From contig CM068313.1 of the NCBI GenBank assembly GCA_034766995.1, positions 31,350,825-31,414,824 of the forward strand: a DNA stretch of 64,000 bases, in the 5' to 3' direction. The notes under the pieces are model-generated. The model made no database searches, was not told the DNA's origin, and saw nothing but the letters and a program-made list of their open reading frames with translations. A program made the position numbers and the translations under genes. Positions 51,576 through 64,000 of the stretch are shown in pieces. The number at the start of each line of letters is the position of its first letter. Positions within the stretch are counted from its first letter, which is position 1. This DNA comes from Acanthacorydalis orientalis (lineage: Eukaryota > Arthropoda > Insecta > Megaloptera > Corydalidae).

Positions 51576-52381
51576 AAATTTAAAAGAGAGTGTGTAATAG
51601 TGTATAATTAAAAAAATAATATTTAGTACATTTATTTATATGAGTACATTATTTATTTTTTTAATACTGAAACATGTTTTATGATAATAAATATTCAAAT
51701 GGATATTTAAATATAGAGTATTGTATTTTTCAATGCAAAATCTATTATCCTATTTTATGTACACTTCAATCCGAGATCTATTTTACTATCCGCTATTTCA
51801 CTACCTACTACTCAAGAATATATAAAATGTAATAAATTACTTTATTGTGAAATTTTATATTGTTAAAAGTATTGCATTGCTCACTTAAAGTTTTAAATGA
51901 CTTCATTGGAAAGAAATGGTAGTTATTTTTTAATAGAATATTTAATGTCTGATGTTTCATGAATTGAATTACTATCTTTCATTAAACTATTATTTTTCAT
52001 AAGAGCAGGAAATATTTTTTTTAAATCTATTTTTGTGTTTTCAGAATTTATTTACATTATAAATATCATAGGAAATAAGATACATTTTAAGTAATTGGCG
52101 TTTTATAATAATAGAGAAATCTTCTTCTACTTATAAATTACAATTAACAATTTTTACTTACTCTATACAATTAATGTAAAGAGAATGAGATATTTAAAAA
52201 GATACTTATAAATGTGCTTTTCAACGGTTATGATAGTTATATGTTTTTTAATGATTTATTATTGATAGAATAAAAAAATACTAGCAACATTAACGTTATT
52301 ATTGTAGTGTACTATAGTCGATAATTTATTAATACACTATTATAACACAGTGTACGTAAAATCGAAAAATAAATTTCATGT

Positions 52382-52384
<3 letters not shown>

Positions 52385-52444
<60 letters not shown>
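52385..52444. repeat. (TA)n array
   Basis: Pure TA of about 60 bp. Confidence 0.95.
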
Positions 52445-52445
<1 letters not shown>

Positions 52446-52680
52446 AATATATATAGAATACACATTTAGTATGTATAATACAAATACGACAATAAACTCA
52501 TATTTTATCAGTGATAACATATTACTGAACAAGTAGACAGTCATTCGGTTCGGTTGCTTAGTATTTTTTTGATGAATGTAATTGAACACTGAGGTGATCG
52601 TATCTAAGCGACTAATTTATCAGACTTTGTTCTGTGTGTCATAAATTTGGATTTGTTTTTACGACATCTGTCAATTTTGA

Positions 52681-52725
52681 TCAAGAAAACGATTTTCTTG
52701 AACACTTAGTGAGATTTAATCTCAC
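52681..52725. repeat. Two adjacent short hairpins
   Basis: TCAAGAAAA-CGA-TTTTCTTGA (52681-52701) is followed 7 nt later by GTGAGAT-TTA-ATCTCAC (52709-52725). Both stems are perfect. Confidence 0.75.
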
Positions 52726-52787
52726 CAGTATTCTCTACCAATATAAATAAAATTTTAATTCGTTCGCTTTTATCAAGTTTTATCATA

Positions 52788-52830
<43 letters not shown>

Positions 52831-54247
52831 GTGTGTGTGTATTTTATATAACATAATTCTAAAATGTTTTGGATTTTATTTAATATATATATATATATAT
52901 ATATATAAATATGACACAAATATGTTATAGACAGATAAAATTGAATTAGTTGAGAATGTTGTCAATTAATGATTTTTTTTGATTTTAATCACTATGAAAC
53001 ACAATATCGTAAAAGATGAAACAATTCGAACGAAATGCGAAATCAATAAAAGTAGCCGCAACAAAAAACCAATCAAATCAGAAGATAAGAGAGATGTGTG
53101 GAGAGTGTGCTAGATCAAATCACTTGTGCATCTTTATTCGTTTCACTGGTCGTAAAAAATAAAGAGGGTGATCAAACGTAGGCCGATATACGTGTAGTTT
53201 GTGGGTACAATCATATGAGGCGGACGTTTTGTGTCCGATATAGATAACCACTTATATAGGTTGTTCTTTTCAAGAATATTTTTGAATAGGGATTTTTGGA
53301 TGACATTACATCTAGCGAACGATTTAAAATTTCTTGACAAGTCTTATAATAGAATATGTATAAAATAATTGGTACTATTAAAGAAATTTTATGTTTTTGG
53401 CATTTAAATTATTAATTTCGTGAAAGTATATTCAGTTCGCTTTAAAAATCAATCAAATAATTTTGCAAGTAATAAATAAATAGGGAGAGATAAATATTTA
53501 ATTATTTAAAAGAGGTAAAATTATAAAAATTCTTTATATATATATATATATTATGTATAATATTGCATTAATTTATAATAAATTGTATATTAGATATATA
53601 AATTGAATATTATATTATACTAATAATTTATTTAAAAATACTCTATTAAATCTACATAAATTTTGTTACTAAATAAGAATACAGCAAGTAAAAATGACTA
53701 AGTATGCAGGCATAGACTTTTGGTACTAACAAAATACTGCAAATTAACTGTTAATCATAAATTAAAATCTATTAAGAAAAAGAGGTCAAAATAAAATTTT
53801 TGGCTTGCTTAACTGTATATTAGAACAGTTATGTCAGTTTTATATTAAAAAATCCTGAGTACAAAAATTAATTACAGCTAATAACTATCCTAAATTTATT
53901 TTACACGAAAATGGAATGAAACATGAAATATTAATGAAACTGTCAAATTTTTTAATCATATTATCTATGCTTAATTGGTAATTTCAAGATGGTTTAGGTG
54001 TAGTGGAAAATATAGTGATAACGTATACAATAGGAAAAGTTTCTATTTCATTTTTCAAAACCTCGGCGTACTTTTTGTTAATGCCATTTATGTGTTAAAA
54101 CTATTTTTTTTTTAAATAAATATAACTAAATTTAAATTCTTCTTTTTTGTAAATAGTATCTTTCTGAATGCACAATTTCATTAAAATGATGGATGTTATA
54201 TAATTAATTTATACATATATTAATGTATCTATGTATTTATCTATCTA

Positions 54248-54283
<36 letters not shown>

Positions 54284-54459
54284 TATGTGTGTGTGTAAGA
54301 ACTATTGCATCTTAAAGAAAATTCATGATTAGCTGCAAACAATTATAGTTTAAAAATTTCAAAGAGAATTTAATTGAAAAATTATTTTAAAATTTGCTTG
54401 TAAAATAAATTTTACCATAAAATTTTCAGAACAGTTGTTTGGAACACTACTGAAATAAT

Positions 54460-54640
54460 AACATACAGTTGCTGAGGTCAATAGAAAAGAATATCCTATT
54501 TGAAGAGCCTGCGTATGTATGTGTGTGCTCTTGTGTGTTGCGAATAGAATTGGTTAGGGTTTGTGATCGCCACTGAATGTCGAGATCACAGCAAACACAC
54601 TTGTGCACCTTTATGACCACCATCCACGCTCGAGATGGCG
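54460..54640. other. GC-richer island
   Basis: Includes TGTGATC...GATCACA (7-bp stem) and GAGATGGCGATG, which shares ATGGCGATG with the 41.8-kb island. A TATAAAA follows at about 54713. No reading frame stands out. Confidence 0.3.
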
Positions 54641-54719
54641 ATGCTTCAATATATATAATATAGTCTCAATATTACTGTACAAGGGTTTGAGTGAGTTGCT
54701 TTAGTGAAATCGTATAAAA

Positions 54720-54810
54720 AAAACGTGTTGAGAAAAACAAAACAAGGAAAAACGTGGGTGTGTTTAATTCTTTTTTACTTTGAATTAATTGTTTTTCTAC
54801 TCAACGTTTT
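54720..54810. repeat. Imperfect inverted repeat, ~21-bp arms
   Basis: AAAACGTGTTGAGAAAAACA (54720 on) pairs with the complement of 54789-54810, with two small indels and about 48 bp of spacer. Confidence 0.6.
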
Positions 54811-54924
54811 TTCCATTAGGTATATTTAAAATAAAACAAAATTAAATTTAAACATTAAACATGTAATTTTTCTTTATATTTCTTAATTTGTTCCATTTTA
54901 AATGCTCTCTATTTTCATAAGCTT

Positions 54925-54925
<1 letters not shown>

Positions 54926-54974
<49 letters not shown>

Positions 54975-55258
54975 AGAGACGTAAAGACAGAAAAACAGCT
55001 TAAAATTAACAAATTTAAAATTGTATATATTTTTTTTTATTACAATGAATTATAAATGTTGATTTTACTTATTACATACTTTGTACAATAGAATGCCTTA
55101 ATCATTTTTCTATATTTTTTCCAAAGATTTTATTATCGATAGTCATTTTTTATTATTTGATAAATAATAAATTTTATGACAATTGTGTTATTTACGAAAA
55201 TATTTTATTTCCTGAATATACTTTATTTAAATTTGATTTCATATATATATATATATAT

Positions 55259-55323
<65 letters not shown>

Positions 55324-55435
55324 CTAAATTGTAGATATTTTTGTACTGTGTCCATAGAACAGATATTCGATTTTTTTTAATTGAATTATCTCACCTCTAT
55401 CACTATTAAAATATTTATGACTGTAACTGATGTTC

Positions 55436-55511
<76 letters not shown>

Positions 55512-55525
55512 ATATATATAAAGAG
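54926..55525. repeat. Cluster of three (TA)n arrays
   Basis: TA tracts at 54926-54971, 55240-55321 and 55437-55508, then a short (GA)n tract at 55522-55535. Confidence 0.95.
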
Positions 55526-55619
55526 AGAGAGAGAAGAAAATGAGAAAAAAAATAATAATTTAACATGATAATTATTATTTTATTGTCGAAATATTTATCT
55601 ACAATTTAATGACAATTAA

Positions 55620-56468
55620 ACAATACATGAAATTATATATTTTTTTTACTTTTCTAATATCAAAATTATGTATTTTAATTTTTAAGTCAAAATTGTCTGC
55701 TATATATAAATTTTTAAATGTAATGATATATGAAAAAATTGAGAGACTAAATTTTTAAGGTCTAATATACAAATTATAACAAGTCATCATATGCATTTAT
55801 ATACACTTGAGTAATATAACACTATATACATATACACACATATATATATATATAATTCTGTTACTACAACGGAACTTTCAAATAATGGAGTAAAATGATA
55901 TAAAAAACGTCAATTTTTTTTGATTTATTTATAATAATTATGAACTATTGAAATATTGAATTGATTCTGTATCAAATCAATTTAATATTTAAGAGTGAAT
56001 TGATTACAAGAACAAGCTCATGTAATACTTAAATAAGTTTATTTATTCTATATAAAAATATTTTATAAAACTGACCCAATTTCATTTAAATCTCAATTGA
56101 CTAAATGTATTAATAGCAGAAAAGAATACAAACGTATCAATAAAACGAAATAAAATAATGTTCTTATTGAAAAGATAAATCTGAAAATTTTAAGAATAAC
56201 TAAAAAACAAATAAAATACATCGTAATATAATTGAAAATAGTTGGACAGAAGACTGACAGGGGTTAATCCTCTATATTGATTGTATTCTTGAAAATGTGT
56301 GTGTATAGATATGTTCGCTTAAAAAATACAAAAGAGAATCACCACGTACTTTAATAGAAAAAAATAGAATGCCGTATATTTTTTTAAAAAAAACAGGATT
56401 AGCAGTTTATTTAACTTTATTTTGTTCCGCGTATAGTTATTTAATCTAAAAAAATATTCACCGATGTG

Positions 56469-56507
<39 letters not shown>

Positions 56508-56707
56508 AGTCTATTTAAAAAAGGATAAATAATAAATTTTAATATGTATTATTTAAAAAGACAAAAAATAAAGAGAATAAAGTGATAAGTAAATATTAAA
56601 GAAATTGAATTTTCTCCAATCTTACACAACGTCAAACACGATACAACTCGATCTTCAATACGGATGAATAGTAAAAACACGTGCGGTCTATTTTACAGGG
56701 AACACAG

Positions 56708-56742
<35 letters not shown>

Positions 56743-57146
56743 TGAACAATTGAAAACTGAAATTGCTTGCTCGAAAGTTTTCTAATACCATATCTGTACG
56801 AAAATATAAATGTGTTGTCTAGAAAAGAACAATGTTTCAATATTCAGTTGAACACAATCTAATGTTCCTTTCTTACTGACTTTTTTATGTCTGATGAATC
56901 TACTTATAGTGGTACCATAAGGAAACATCTCAAAAATGTATAATGTTTTGCAACAAATCGATACTTTATTGAATCATGTCAAGTGTAGTTGCAGATTCTA
57001 TATCGGAATATTAAGATTTAATATATTGTGTTAATACTTAAAGTATGTTAAAATTAATATTTTAACTATAAATAAATGATTATAATTAATATTCATATAT
57101 TTCATTTTGGTTAAAGACAATGATTTAACAATTTGAATTTAATTTA

Positions 57147-57178
<32 letters not shown>

Positions 57179-58380
57179 CTTCTGAAATGTGAAGATTATA
57201 ATTCAAGTGAAGTTATTTAGCTGAGCTTCAGTCTCCATTGTTTGATGAATGTTTGTTGTTGTTTTGTTGTAATAGAATTTGTTAGATTCAACGTAAATGT
57301 GTATCCATAATATGAACTAACTGCCTTGACTTGTATTTTTAGAACTATAAATAAAACTATTCAATCAACAATATATACACAAAATGATTTTAATTCATGA
57401 CATGATAATATAATGCAGTAAAAAAGTATTATTCTTGACTTTTTTTAGTCAACCTTATAATAAATCACAAGTTGTCTGGGAATTATGTTAAATAAAATGT
57501 ATATCAGAAACATTTTTTTTTTGATGTAGAATCTATAATAATAATAGATTAATATAAGATTTCATACATTTTTTTAAACAATGTAAAAATAAAATTTTAT
57601 GTTCTCATAAAGAAAAGTAATTTATCTTCATTTTATTCTCGTTTAATATCCAAATGTACTAAAACAGAAAAATAAATCTAAAGTTTAAAATTTATTGGAT
57701 TACATTTCCAAATATACTTATTTTATTAACTTACACTTTTTTAGGTACAACAGTTTGATAATATGTCATTTATTGTTAAGACAAATATTTTTTTATACAT
57801 CAAAAACATAAAATATTTAACACGAATAATAAATATTTCAATTATCATTGTAATTATGTACGAATAATATAATTAATTAAGAATAGTTATTAAGATAATT
57901 ACAAAGTTACGGTAGAAACAAATTAACTAAAACAAACTTAATAAATAAAAATTTAATCAGGATTAAAAATGTATATTGATGGTATTAAAAGTAAAATATT
58001 ATATTTTTTAAATACATTTTAATAAATCTTTTGATAAAAAATTATATTTTAACAACAACAAATTTATAAAATCATGTATCAAAATCATGATTTATTGGTA
58101 CCAAAAAATATAAAGAACAGATTTTAATCATTAAAAAGTAGCGAAGATATGCGCAAAGAAAAAAGAAAGAATATATATATATATATATGTGTGTGTGTGT
58201 ATGTGTGTAGGTATTGTGTAAACAAATAATTTATTCCAATATGCTGTTCTAAATATTAAATTTAAATTATTGATTTTCATGCATTTATTCATTAAATGAA
58301 ACTTTAAAAAATACAATTTATGTTTAATACTGAACTGTAACTATAAAATTTAATTATACAATATAAATAAATATATCAAA
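55620..58380. other. AT-rich stretch, no gene seen
   Basis: TA tracts at 56470-56505, 56710-56742 and 57152-57178. A small GC rise at 56620-56710 includes the E-box CACGTG. No exon is supported. Confidence 0.5.
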
Positions 58381-58397
58381 TTATTTTGTGTTCATAT

Positions 58398-58589
58398 ATG
58401 ATTAATAACTTAATTCGACCGTCTAGTAGAAACTTGCAAACATTGAGAAGATATATTTCCCTTTCACCCTTCTCTTCAGAAATAATGCATATTGCCTTAT
58501 ACCGTCATTTATTTTCTTGTAACACTGTCTTTAGTGAGACATTTTATATATCACTAAAATATGTGCTTTCTTTACCAACAAAAACATAA
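58398..58589 (+). CDS. Weak candidate ORF, 63 aa
   Basis: From ATG: MINNLIRPSSRNLQTLRRYI... ending KYVLSLPTKT. Composition is better balanced than the neighbouring noise, but the length is near that expected by chance and no family is recognised. Confidence 0.15.
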   Translation: MINNLIRPSSRNLQTLRRYISLSPFSSEIMHIALYRHLFSCNTVFSETFYISLKYVLSLPTKT

Positions 58590-58766
58590 GTTGATTTTTT
58601 TTATTTAATTATTTTTTTAATTAATGACTCCTATTTTTTAGTATCGTGTTCTATTTTTAAAATATGCTAGAAAATAATGTATAATAAAATACTTTAATAC
58701 ATATTTCAATGTATACTATTTTACTATTTATATACAATCTATCTGTCTATCTATCTATCTATGATG

Positions 58767-58815
<49 letters not shown>
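58767..58815. repeat. (TA)n array preceded by (CTAT)n
   Basis: TA tract just after CTGTCTATCTATCTATCTATG. Confidence 0.95.
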
Positions 58816-58817
<2 letters not shown>

Positions 58818-59121
58818 ATAGAGGAATAACCTCATTAGTATGATTGCTATAAAATGAGAATAAAGGTATAATTTAATTCGTCACACATCATGTTCTAACT
58901 CTGATAGTTCATGCGAATTGAAACTAATGTATAAGATAAACGACGGCAGTAGAGAAAAGAGTATGGGACACGTTCGTACATCCACACGCGTACATCTCTA
59001 CATGTATGTAAAACGCAGACACTGATACATAGAGAGAAACACATACATATTTGCGCCAGGCAGTGTTGGAACAATCATCAAATTGTAATCAGAACTCGCT
59101 CTAAATCACTTGAACAGGCTG

Positions 59122-59283
59122 CTATGGGCTTGGAGCTCCAAGCATCGCAAGTGTCCCGATGAGGACAACGGCAGTAGTGTAACAGGAACAACCCACTGCT
59201 GTTCCCTGCGACTCTGTCGACTCAGTATGGGATTTGGTGGCGGGCAACATAGGATTGTGTTTATACACATTGGTGGTATTGTT
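59122..59283 (-). CDS. Candidate terminal exon with GPI-signal-like C-terminus
   Basis: After the acceptor TTCCCCAG the minus strand reads 53 codons in phase 0: NNTTNVYKHNPMLPATKSHT ... SQGTAVGCSCYTTAVVLIGT-LAMLGAPSP, then TAG. Visible features are an N-glycosylation sequon (NNT), a serine/threonine-rich spacer, small residues and a C-terminal hydrophobic run, the layout of a GPI-anchor signal or a single membrane span. GC enrichment continues past the stop to 58880, as a 3' UTR might. The competing plus-strand reading (59186-59350, EQPTAVPCDSVDSVWDLVAG..., also with a hydrophobic run) cannot be excluded. Upstream exons were not found. Confidence 0.25.
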   Translation of the reverse strand, partial: NNTTNVYKHNPMLPATKSHTESTESQGTAVGCSCYTTAVVLIGTLAMLGAPSP

Positions 59284-59350
59284 CTGGGGAATTTTAAATA
59301 ACGATTTAAAACCAGTATATGCTACTGAAACAGTTCCTTTATCCGGATAA

Positions 59351-60814
59351 AAAATTAAAGAATGATTTTAAATTAAGTATTATATAAATCTTACGAGATT
59401 AAAACGTAATTTACTTATTTTAAAACATTATTTTTAATCATAGCGATACATTTATCATCACATTTAATCACTTTATAAAAAATAAAGAATATACTTCTTT
59501 CATATAAAATAAAATGTTATTTGTACAAATTGGATTCGTATTTTCTTTCAAAAAAGTTATACATTATTTGCTTTTCCATTTTTAATCTTGTATTCAACAA
59601 GTAAAATCGTTATTTTTTATTTATGAGAAACATAATTTATTTTTAGTTTTCGGTTCTTATACATACATAAAATCTCATACTCATATACTAATCTCAAATA
59701 TAATATGTATATATATATATAGATATATATATATATACACATAGATTATATCTTCTACTTTACTTAAGAAAAGTATACTGTAATTCAAAATAATAAGCCA
59801 GAACTATGTACACAATATTTTATGTATTCTACATACTAATATCATACAATTGTACTATTTTATTTTTATAAAAAGAAACTTCCTATCCTTTTCAGAAAAT
59901 AATATTAATGAAATATTTCATTTTAATTTTTTCTAAACATTATTAACATTTTGATTAGTATGTTTTAATCGAGTACTCCTACGAAATGATTCATTTTTTA
60001 ATTTTAATTGTATTTATTTCCTTGTTTACATAAACATTGCGAAAATAATTTCTAAAATGGTAATAAATATGAGTATGAAAACAAAAGTATGGTGATGGAT
60101 ACGGGTATTTACAAACCTTCTGATTACTTACATAACTTTGCATTCTTCAAAATTATAGATTCTATATACGGAGTTTTGAAAATTTAATTGTTTTCAGATT
60201 GAACAAAATACGTTTCCTCTTAGCAAATGTTCAATAGGTATTTAGAGTAAAAACTAGATATCGACTTTAATTTTTTAATTACTTTTTTAATAGAATATTT
60301 TTTATTTCTAATTCATGAACAGGTACAAGTCTTGAATAGTTTTTATTATTTTGGTGCATTCTATTTATTTCATATTAATTTTTTTTCTTATTTATCACAG
60401 AAAAAGAAAAAGAAAAATATATAACATAAATAATTCAAACAAAGTAAATAGGTATAGAAATTAGTAAAAAAATAAAGTATGCGATAAATTAAAATTAAAT
60501 ATTTAAAATTTCAAAACTATATAAACAATATTAATAAATTTACTTTCAAACATTTATGAATTAAAATTTTTTTACTATATATTTAAGTTTTTAAAACGTA
60601 TAAATGTATATTTCTCCATACGATTTTTAAATTGTATGAAAATATGATATTTAATAAAATAAATCTCCTTATTCCTACTTTTTTCAGTTAAAATTGAAAT
60701 AATTGATATAATATATTTAATTTATAATTCAGTTCAATAAATATAAAATATTTTGTTTAAAATGTGTAATTCATCTTTGAAATTCGTGATATGTATATAT
60801 ATACATATTATACT

Positions 60815-60869
<55 letters not shown>

Positions 60870-61590
60870 CTATTGGTAAAGTTAAAATAATATTCTTTTC
60901 CTAATATTTTCATATTACGAAATGCTAAAAAATATAATTTGTTTTAAGGAATTTGTATTTGTATGGTAATATTTAATTTTTTCTGATTAGATTTTGATAC
61001 TTTAGTCTAGAATATTCACACATTAGAGAAAAAGTGAAATATAATTTATTATTTACCTTCATATATTTAAAATATATTGATTATTTATCTTCATGTCCCA
61101 TCTTTAAAGAAATATTAAACTTTTATTGATAATGTATTTATGTTATTACATATTATTATCAATAACTTACATACTTAAAAGTATAAATAGTGCGACTGAT
61201 TGTATACAAATTAATTAAACATCATATTAAAGTATTAAAATTGCTTTATATTATTAGTTCGTATAATAAATTAAAAACATTACTGATTATATTTAAAAAA
61301 TGAAAACGAATTATTTTTTGTATAATAATAGGGTTACAAAAAAAAATACAAAACCTATCAGATTTTATCTTTTTTTAATTATCATAATAATATATAAATA
61401 CTACTAAAAAAATGACAATTATTTATCAAATACCTTTCTTGTTTATATATTATTTATTAGAGGAATGATGAATTCTCCCTTGAATTATTCTTTAATTCAA
61501 GATTACTGCTATTCGAAAATGTATTTTATTCTTAATTATTTTATGTTTCATTATTATTAAATGTTTATTCTGCATTCATATATTATTAGT
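59351..61590. other. AT-rich stretch, no gene seen
   Basis: One TA array at 60791-60869; otherwise featureless by eye. Confidence 0.5.
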
Positions 61591-61591
<1 letters not shown>

Positions 61592-61670
<79 letters not shown>

Positions 61671-61671
61671 T
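61592..61671. repeat. (TA)n array
   Basis: About 80 bp of TA with a single GTATA interruption. Confidence 0.95.
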
Positions 61672-61943
61672 TATATTAAAGAAAATATCTTTTATTAATA
61701 ATATTTAATTAGCCGTCTATAAGAATCCACTAATGACTAAAATTAATTTCATCATGCTCGAATATCATGTATACAAATATCTAGAGTGGTATTTGTAGTA
61801 AAACAACGAAAAAAACATATTTGTAAACTGTATATCTAGTTATTGAAAAAAATGTTTTAAACATAATAGTTAATATTTCATTATATCAAGAATTTTTAAC
61901 TATTCTGAAGATAATTTAAAACTCTTTTTATTTTCCATTGTAG

Positions 61944-62235
61944 CTACCTATGTTAACAATAGCTACTTCCCATCGTTTCCACCAACAGCTGTTACCGTTC
62001 GGGACACCGGCCTCCTGTTTTCACTCAAACCTATTGCGCTCTAACTCTTACCCACCCGTCGCGTACACCCTTCAGAGATGATCATATTTCGAACACAGTC
62101 CTCCCACCGTCACCCAACTGCTGCTGCACTCACCTCCGCGTGTTGCTGCTCGAAAAGTTCCCGGAGCACAACTCCCGAAGGCACAATATTATCCTCTCTA
62201 GCCTAGCTTCGTCCTCTCTTACGCACTTAATATAA
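61944..62235. other. GC-rich island with splice-site-bounded frames on both strands
   Basis: About half GC and rich in CpG. Plus strand: acceptor TTTTCCATTGTAG then 32 codons (TYVNNSYFPSFPPTAVTVRD-TGLLFSLKPIAL, stop at 62044). Minus strand: frame YIKCVREDEARLERIILCLR... running into the consensus donor GGAG|GTGAGT at 62134/62133. Both look coding, so at least one is false. A CpG-rich first exon and promoter on the minus strand is my preferred reading. Confidence 0.3.
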
Positions 62236-63119
62236 CCAGTTATATCTTTATTGTGTTATTTTTTTTCTCATCTAGAGTTGTTAGTTTTTGTATCGCCACC
62301 TTTTAGCGTTATGATTTAATAATTCCTTATTATACAATTTTATGTTTTTAATAATAGACAACATTTTATATTCAACTGAAATTTAGTTAGGGACTATCTA
62401 CTAAATACCTGTTACATCATCGTGAATGAAACACTTTTTTATTTTTTACTTATATATATATATATACTCATATATATGTATATCTTATCAAAAGATTTTA
62501 AATAGTCGAAAATAATGTATATATGATTTATAAATGATTTGTTCCATTTCTAAAAATATTTAATTAAATCTTATATTCGGAAACACGGTTAATATAATAG
62601 ACTATTATTGAACTTTATTAAAAAAATGATAGTTTAATATTTTTTAAGATAATTTATAATCAATTTATTTAGGTTAAATATTAATTTTTATGTTTTTAAA
62701 ATTATATAAAAGTAATATTTTTATTTTTTTTATAAAAATATTTTCTATTTACTTTATATTACTTCTATAAATTTTATTATTTATACATTTCTTCTTAAAT
62801 ATAAGTGTAAGTGTGTGGATATGTTGACAAAATAATGTCAAATAAATTTGGAAAGGAGAGAATTAAGTTGGTTGTAGTGATATGTTCATTTGTTGCTCAC
62901 GTGTGAAATAACTAGCCATTACAATTATTTCTGCAATCAGCAAATCAGATATCAAACTTTCCTTAATCTTGTTCCTATCAAAAATTACAATCACAAAAAT
63001 TTTGTACAACAATAATAAAAAAATCAACTTCAAGTGTATTCAAAAGTTTCTAAACTCAAAATGAAATATAAATTGAAACTATTATATTTGCATTATGCCA
63101 TACATATACAAAACATTGA

Positions 63120-63300
63120 AACATGTTTGCATGCTATAAAGGCATTAAGAAAACCCACAAGGGCTTACGAATTCCTATTCGTATAGGTTGTGTTGCTCAT
63201 AGGTATAAAGAAAGACGAAGGGGGCGATGATGATGATTATGATGACGAAAATAAATGTTTTATTTCAACTATTTCTTTTGTCGTGTCCACAAAACATGGA
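63120..63300 (+). other. Possible terminal exon with acidic (GAT)n tract
   Basis: Following CCTATTCGTATAG, a plus frame reads VVLLIGIKKDEGGDDDDYDD then ENKCFISTISFVVSTKHGSH and stops. The (GAT)n microsatellite alone could create the acidic run. Confidence 0.15.
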
Positions 63301-63309
63301 TCACATTAA

Positions 63310-64000
63310 ATACAGTCATAAATTAAAAGTAAAAGTATGTATATATGTGTTGCAATTGTAATCTTGATGAATATTTATTAAAATGTTGTCGAAATATGAA
63401 GTAATATAAAAAAGGAAGGTGTATAGAATTTTATGGAATTGTCACAACGACAATTTTTATTGTGATTATAGTGTAATTTTGTTAGAAATTTGCTACAAAT
63501 AAATGTTATTTTATACGATTTTATGATATATCTTTTTGATAACAAACAAATACGGATTTCTCTTATGTTTTTCCGATATGTAAAGTTTTATTTTCAGCAA
63601 ATCTACTTACAGTTATTATGCTGTGAATATATAATGGTGCTTCCGATTATTCTAATTATTTTGTACATTTAATACTTCAATTAGAAATAATTAAACCTCT
63701 TTTAAACAAATATTTTTATGTATAAATTTATTATTTACGGGTATAAATTTAACACATTTTACATTGAATATAAAATATGAATTTCTATTGATAATGTACA
63801 ATTATGCCTGTATTAAGCCAATCATCTGTGAGATATAACAACAATTATTATTCATAAAAATTCTAATAAAATACATTTAATGTGTAGTTTTTTTGGTTAC
63901 ATCTATAATATTCATTTTATATATTTTCATTTTACGTAATTTGAATATTAACAAATGTTTTCTTTTTTTTTATATATATTTTCATCGATATTGACGTAAG
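63310..64000. other. AT-rich right edge, nothing recognised
   Basis: Short frames only, with AT-noise composition. Confidence 0.5.

Noticed and set aside
53143..53340. 65-codon minus-strand frame (…SRNFKSFARCNVIQKS…)
   Set aside because: It opens with TTG, has no convincing acceptor, and only a weak coding look.
59110..59301. 63-codon plus-strand frame through the 59.1-kb island
   Set aside because: It starts at TTG and is one of several open frames in a GC-rich patch; the minus-strand reading has better features.
1..64000. CRISPR array, rRNA genes, bacterial operons
   Set aside because: No direct repeats with unique spacers, no rRNA-like sequence, and no bacterial gene layout; the repeats are TA microsatellites.

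Overview
The window looks like eukaryotic, probably insect, nuclear DNA. By eye it is about four-fifths A+T, is crowded with (TA)n arrays, and has genes split by introns with GT...AG borders. It also holds a decayed mariner transposase of the cecropia (Hsmar1-like) type. A compact, very AT-rich arthropod genome, perhaps hymenopteran, fits best, but the species cannot be fixed from the sequence.

Left part (about 1.6-15.2 kb, minus strand). This is the only region where I can assemble genes. The better one runs from 15073 down to 6692. Six exons, linked by consensus splice sites whose phases all agree, give a 367-residue protein resembling the FAM47 family (FCKWV, NIDEE and a C-terminal AYSDWLKKHPEF segment). 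It ends with a stop and a nearby AATAAA. An RFX X-box-like inverted repeat lies about 140 bp upstream of its ATG, which would suit a ciliary or sperm-flagellum gene, although that role is inference. Its introns hold (TA)n arrays and a pair of ~620-635 bp duplicated segments that bracket exon 5. Downstream on the same strand, two exons (2712-2930 and 1648-1716) join in frame into a 95-residue hydrophilic protein that I do not recognise. Between the two genes lie a probable ~190 bp MITE with imperfect terminal inverted repeats and a 28 bp perfect palindrome.

Right part (15.3-64 kb). This is mostly AT-rich desert with many (TA)n arrays and no gene I can assemble. Short islands of much higher GC interrupt it every few kilobases (near 20.1, 21.5, 23.0, 27.1, 35.6, 37.1, 37.9, 39.5, 41.8, 48.7, 54.6, 59.1 and 62.1 kb). 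Some look like promoters: a TATA box inside an inverted repeat at 37.1 kb, and a CRE at 41.8 kb. Some look like terminal exons: a GPI-signal-like C-terminus at 59.1 kb on the minus strand. One looks like a decayed coding relic (39.3-39.6 kb). This pattern suits a very long intron or a regulatory desert, but that is inference.

Other structures are a perfect 28 bp-arm hairpin at 27.6 kb, two perfect hairpins set back to back at 42.8-42.9 kb, a 26 bp-arm hairpin at 16.9 kb, a tandem duplication at 19.8-20.1 kb followed by a tRNA A-box-like element with a relative at 37.4 kb, and the truncated mariner copy at 47.3 kb. I saw no rRNA, CRISPR array or convincing tRNA.
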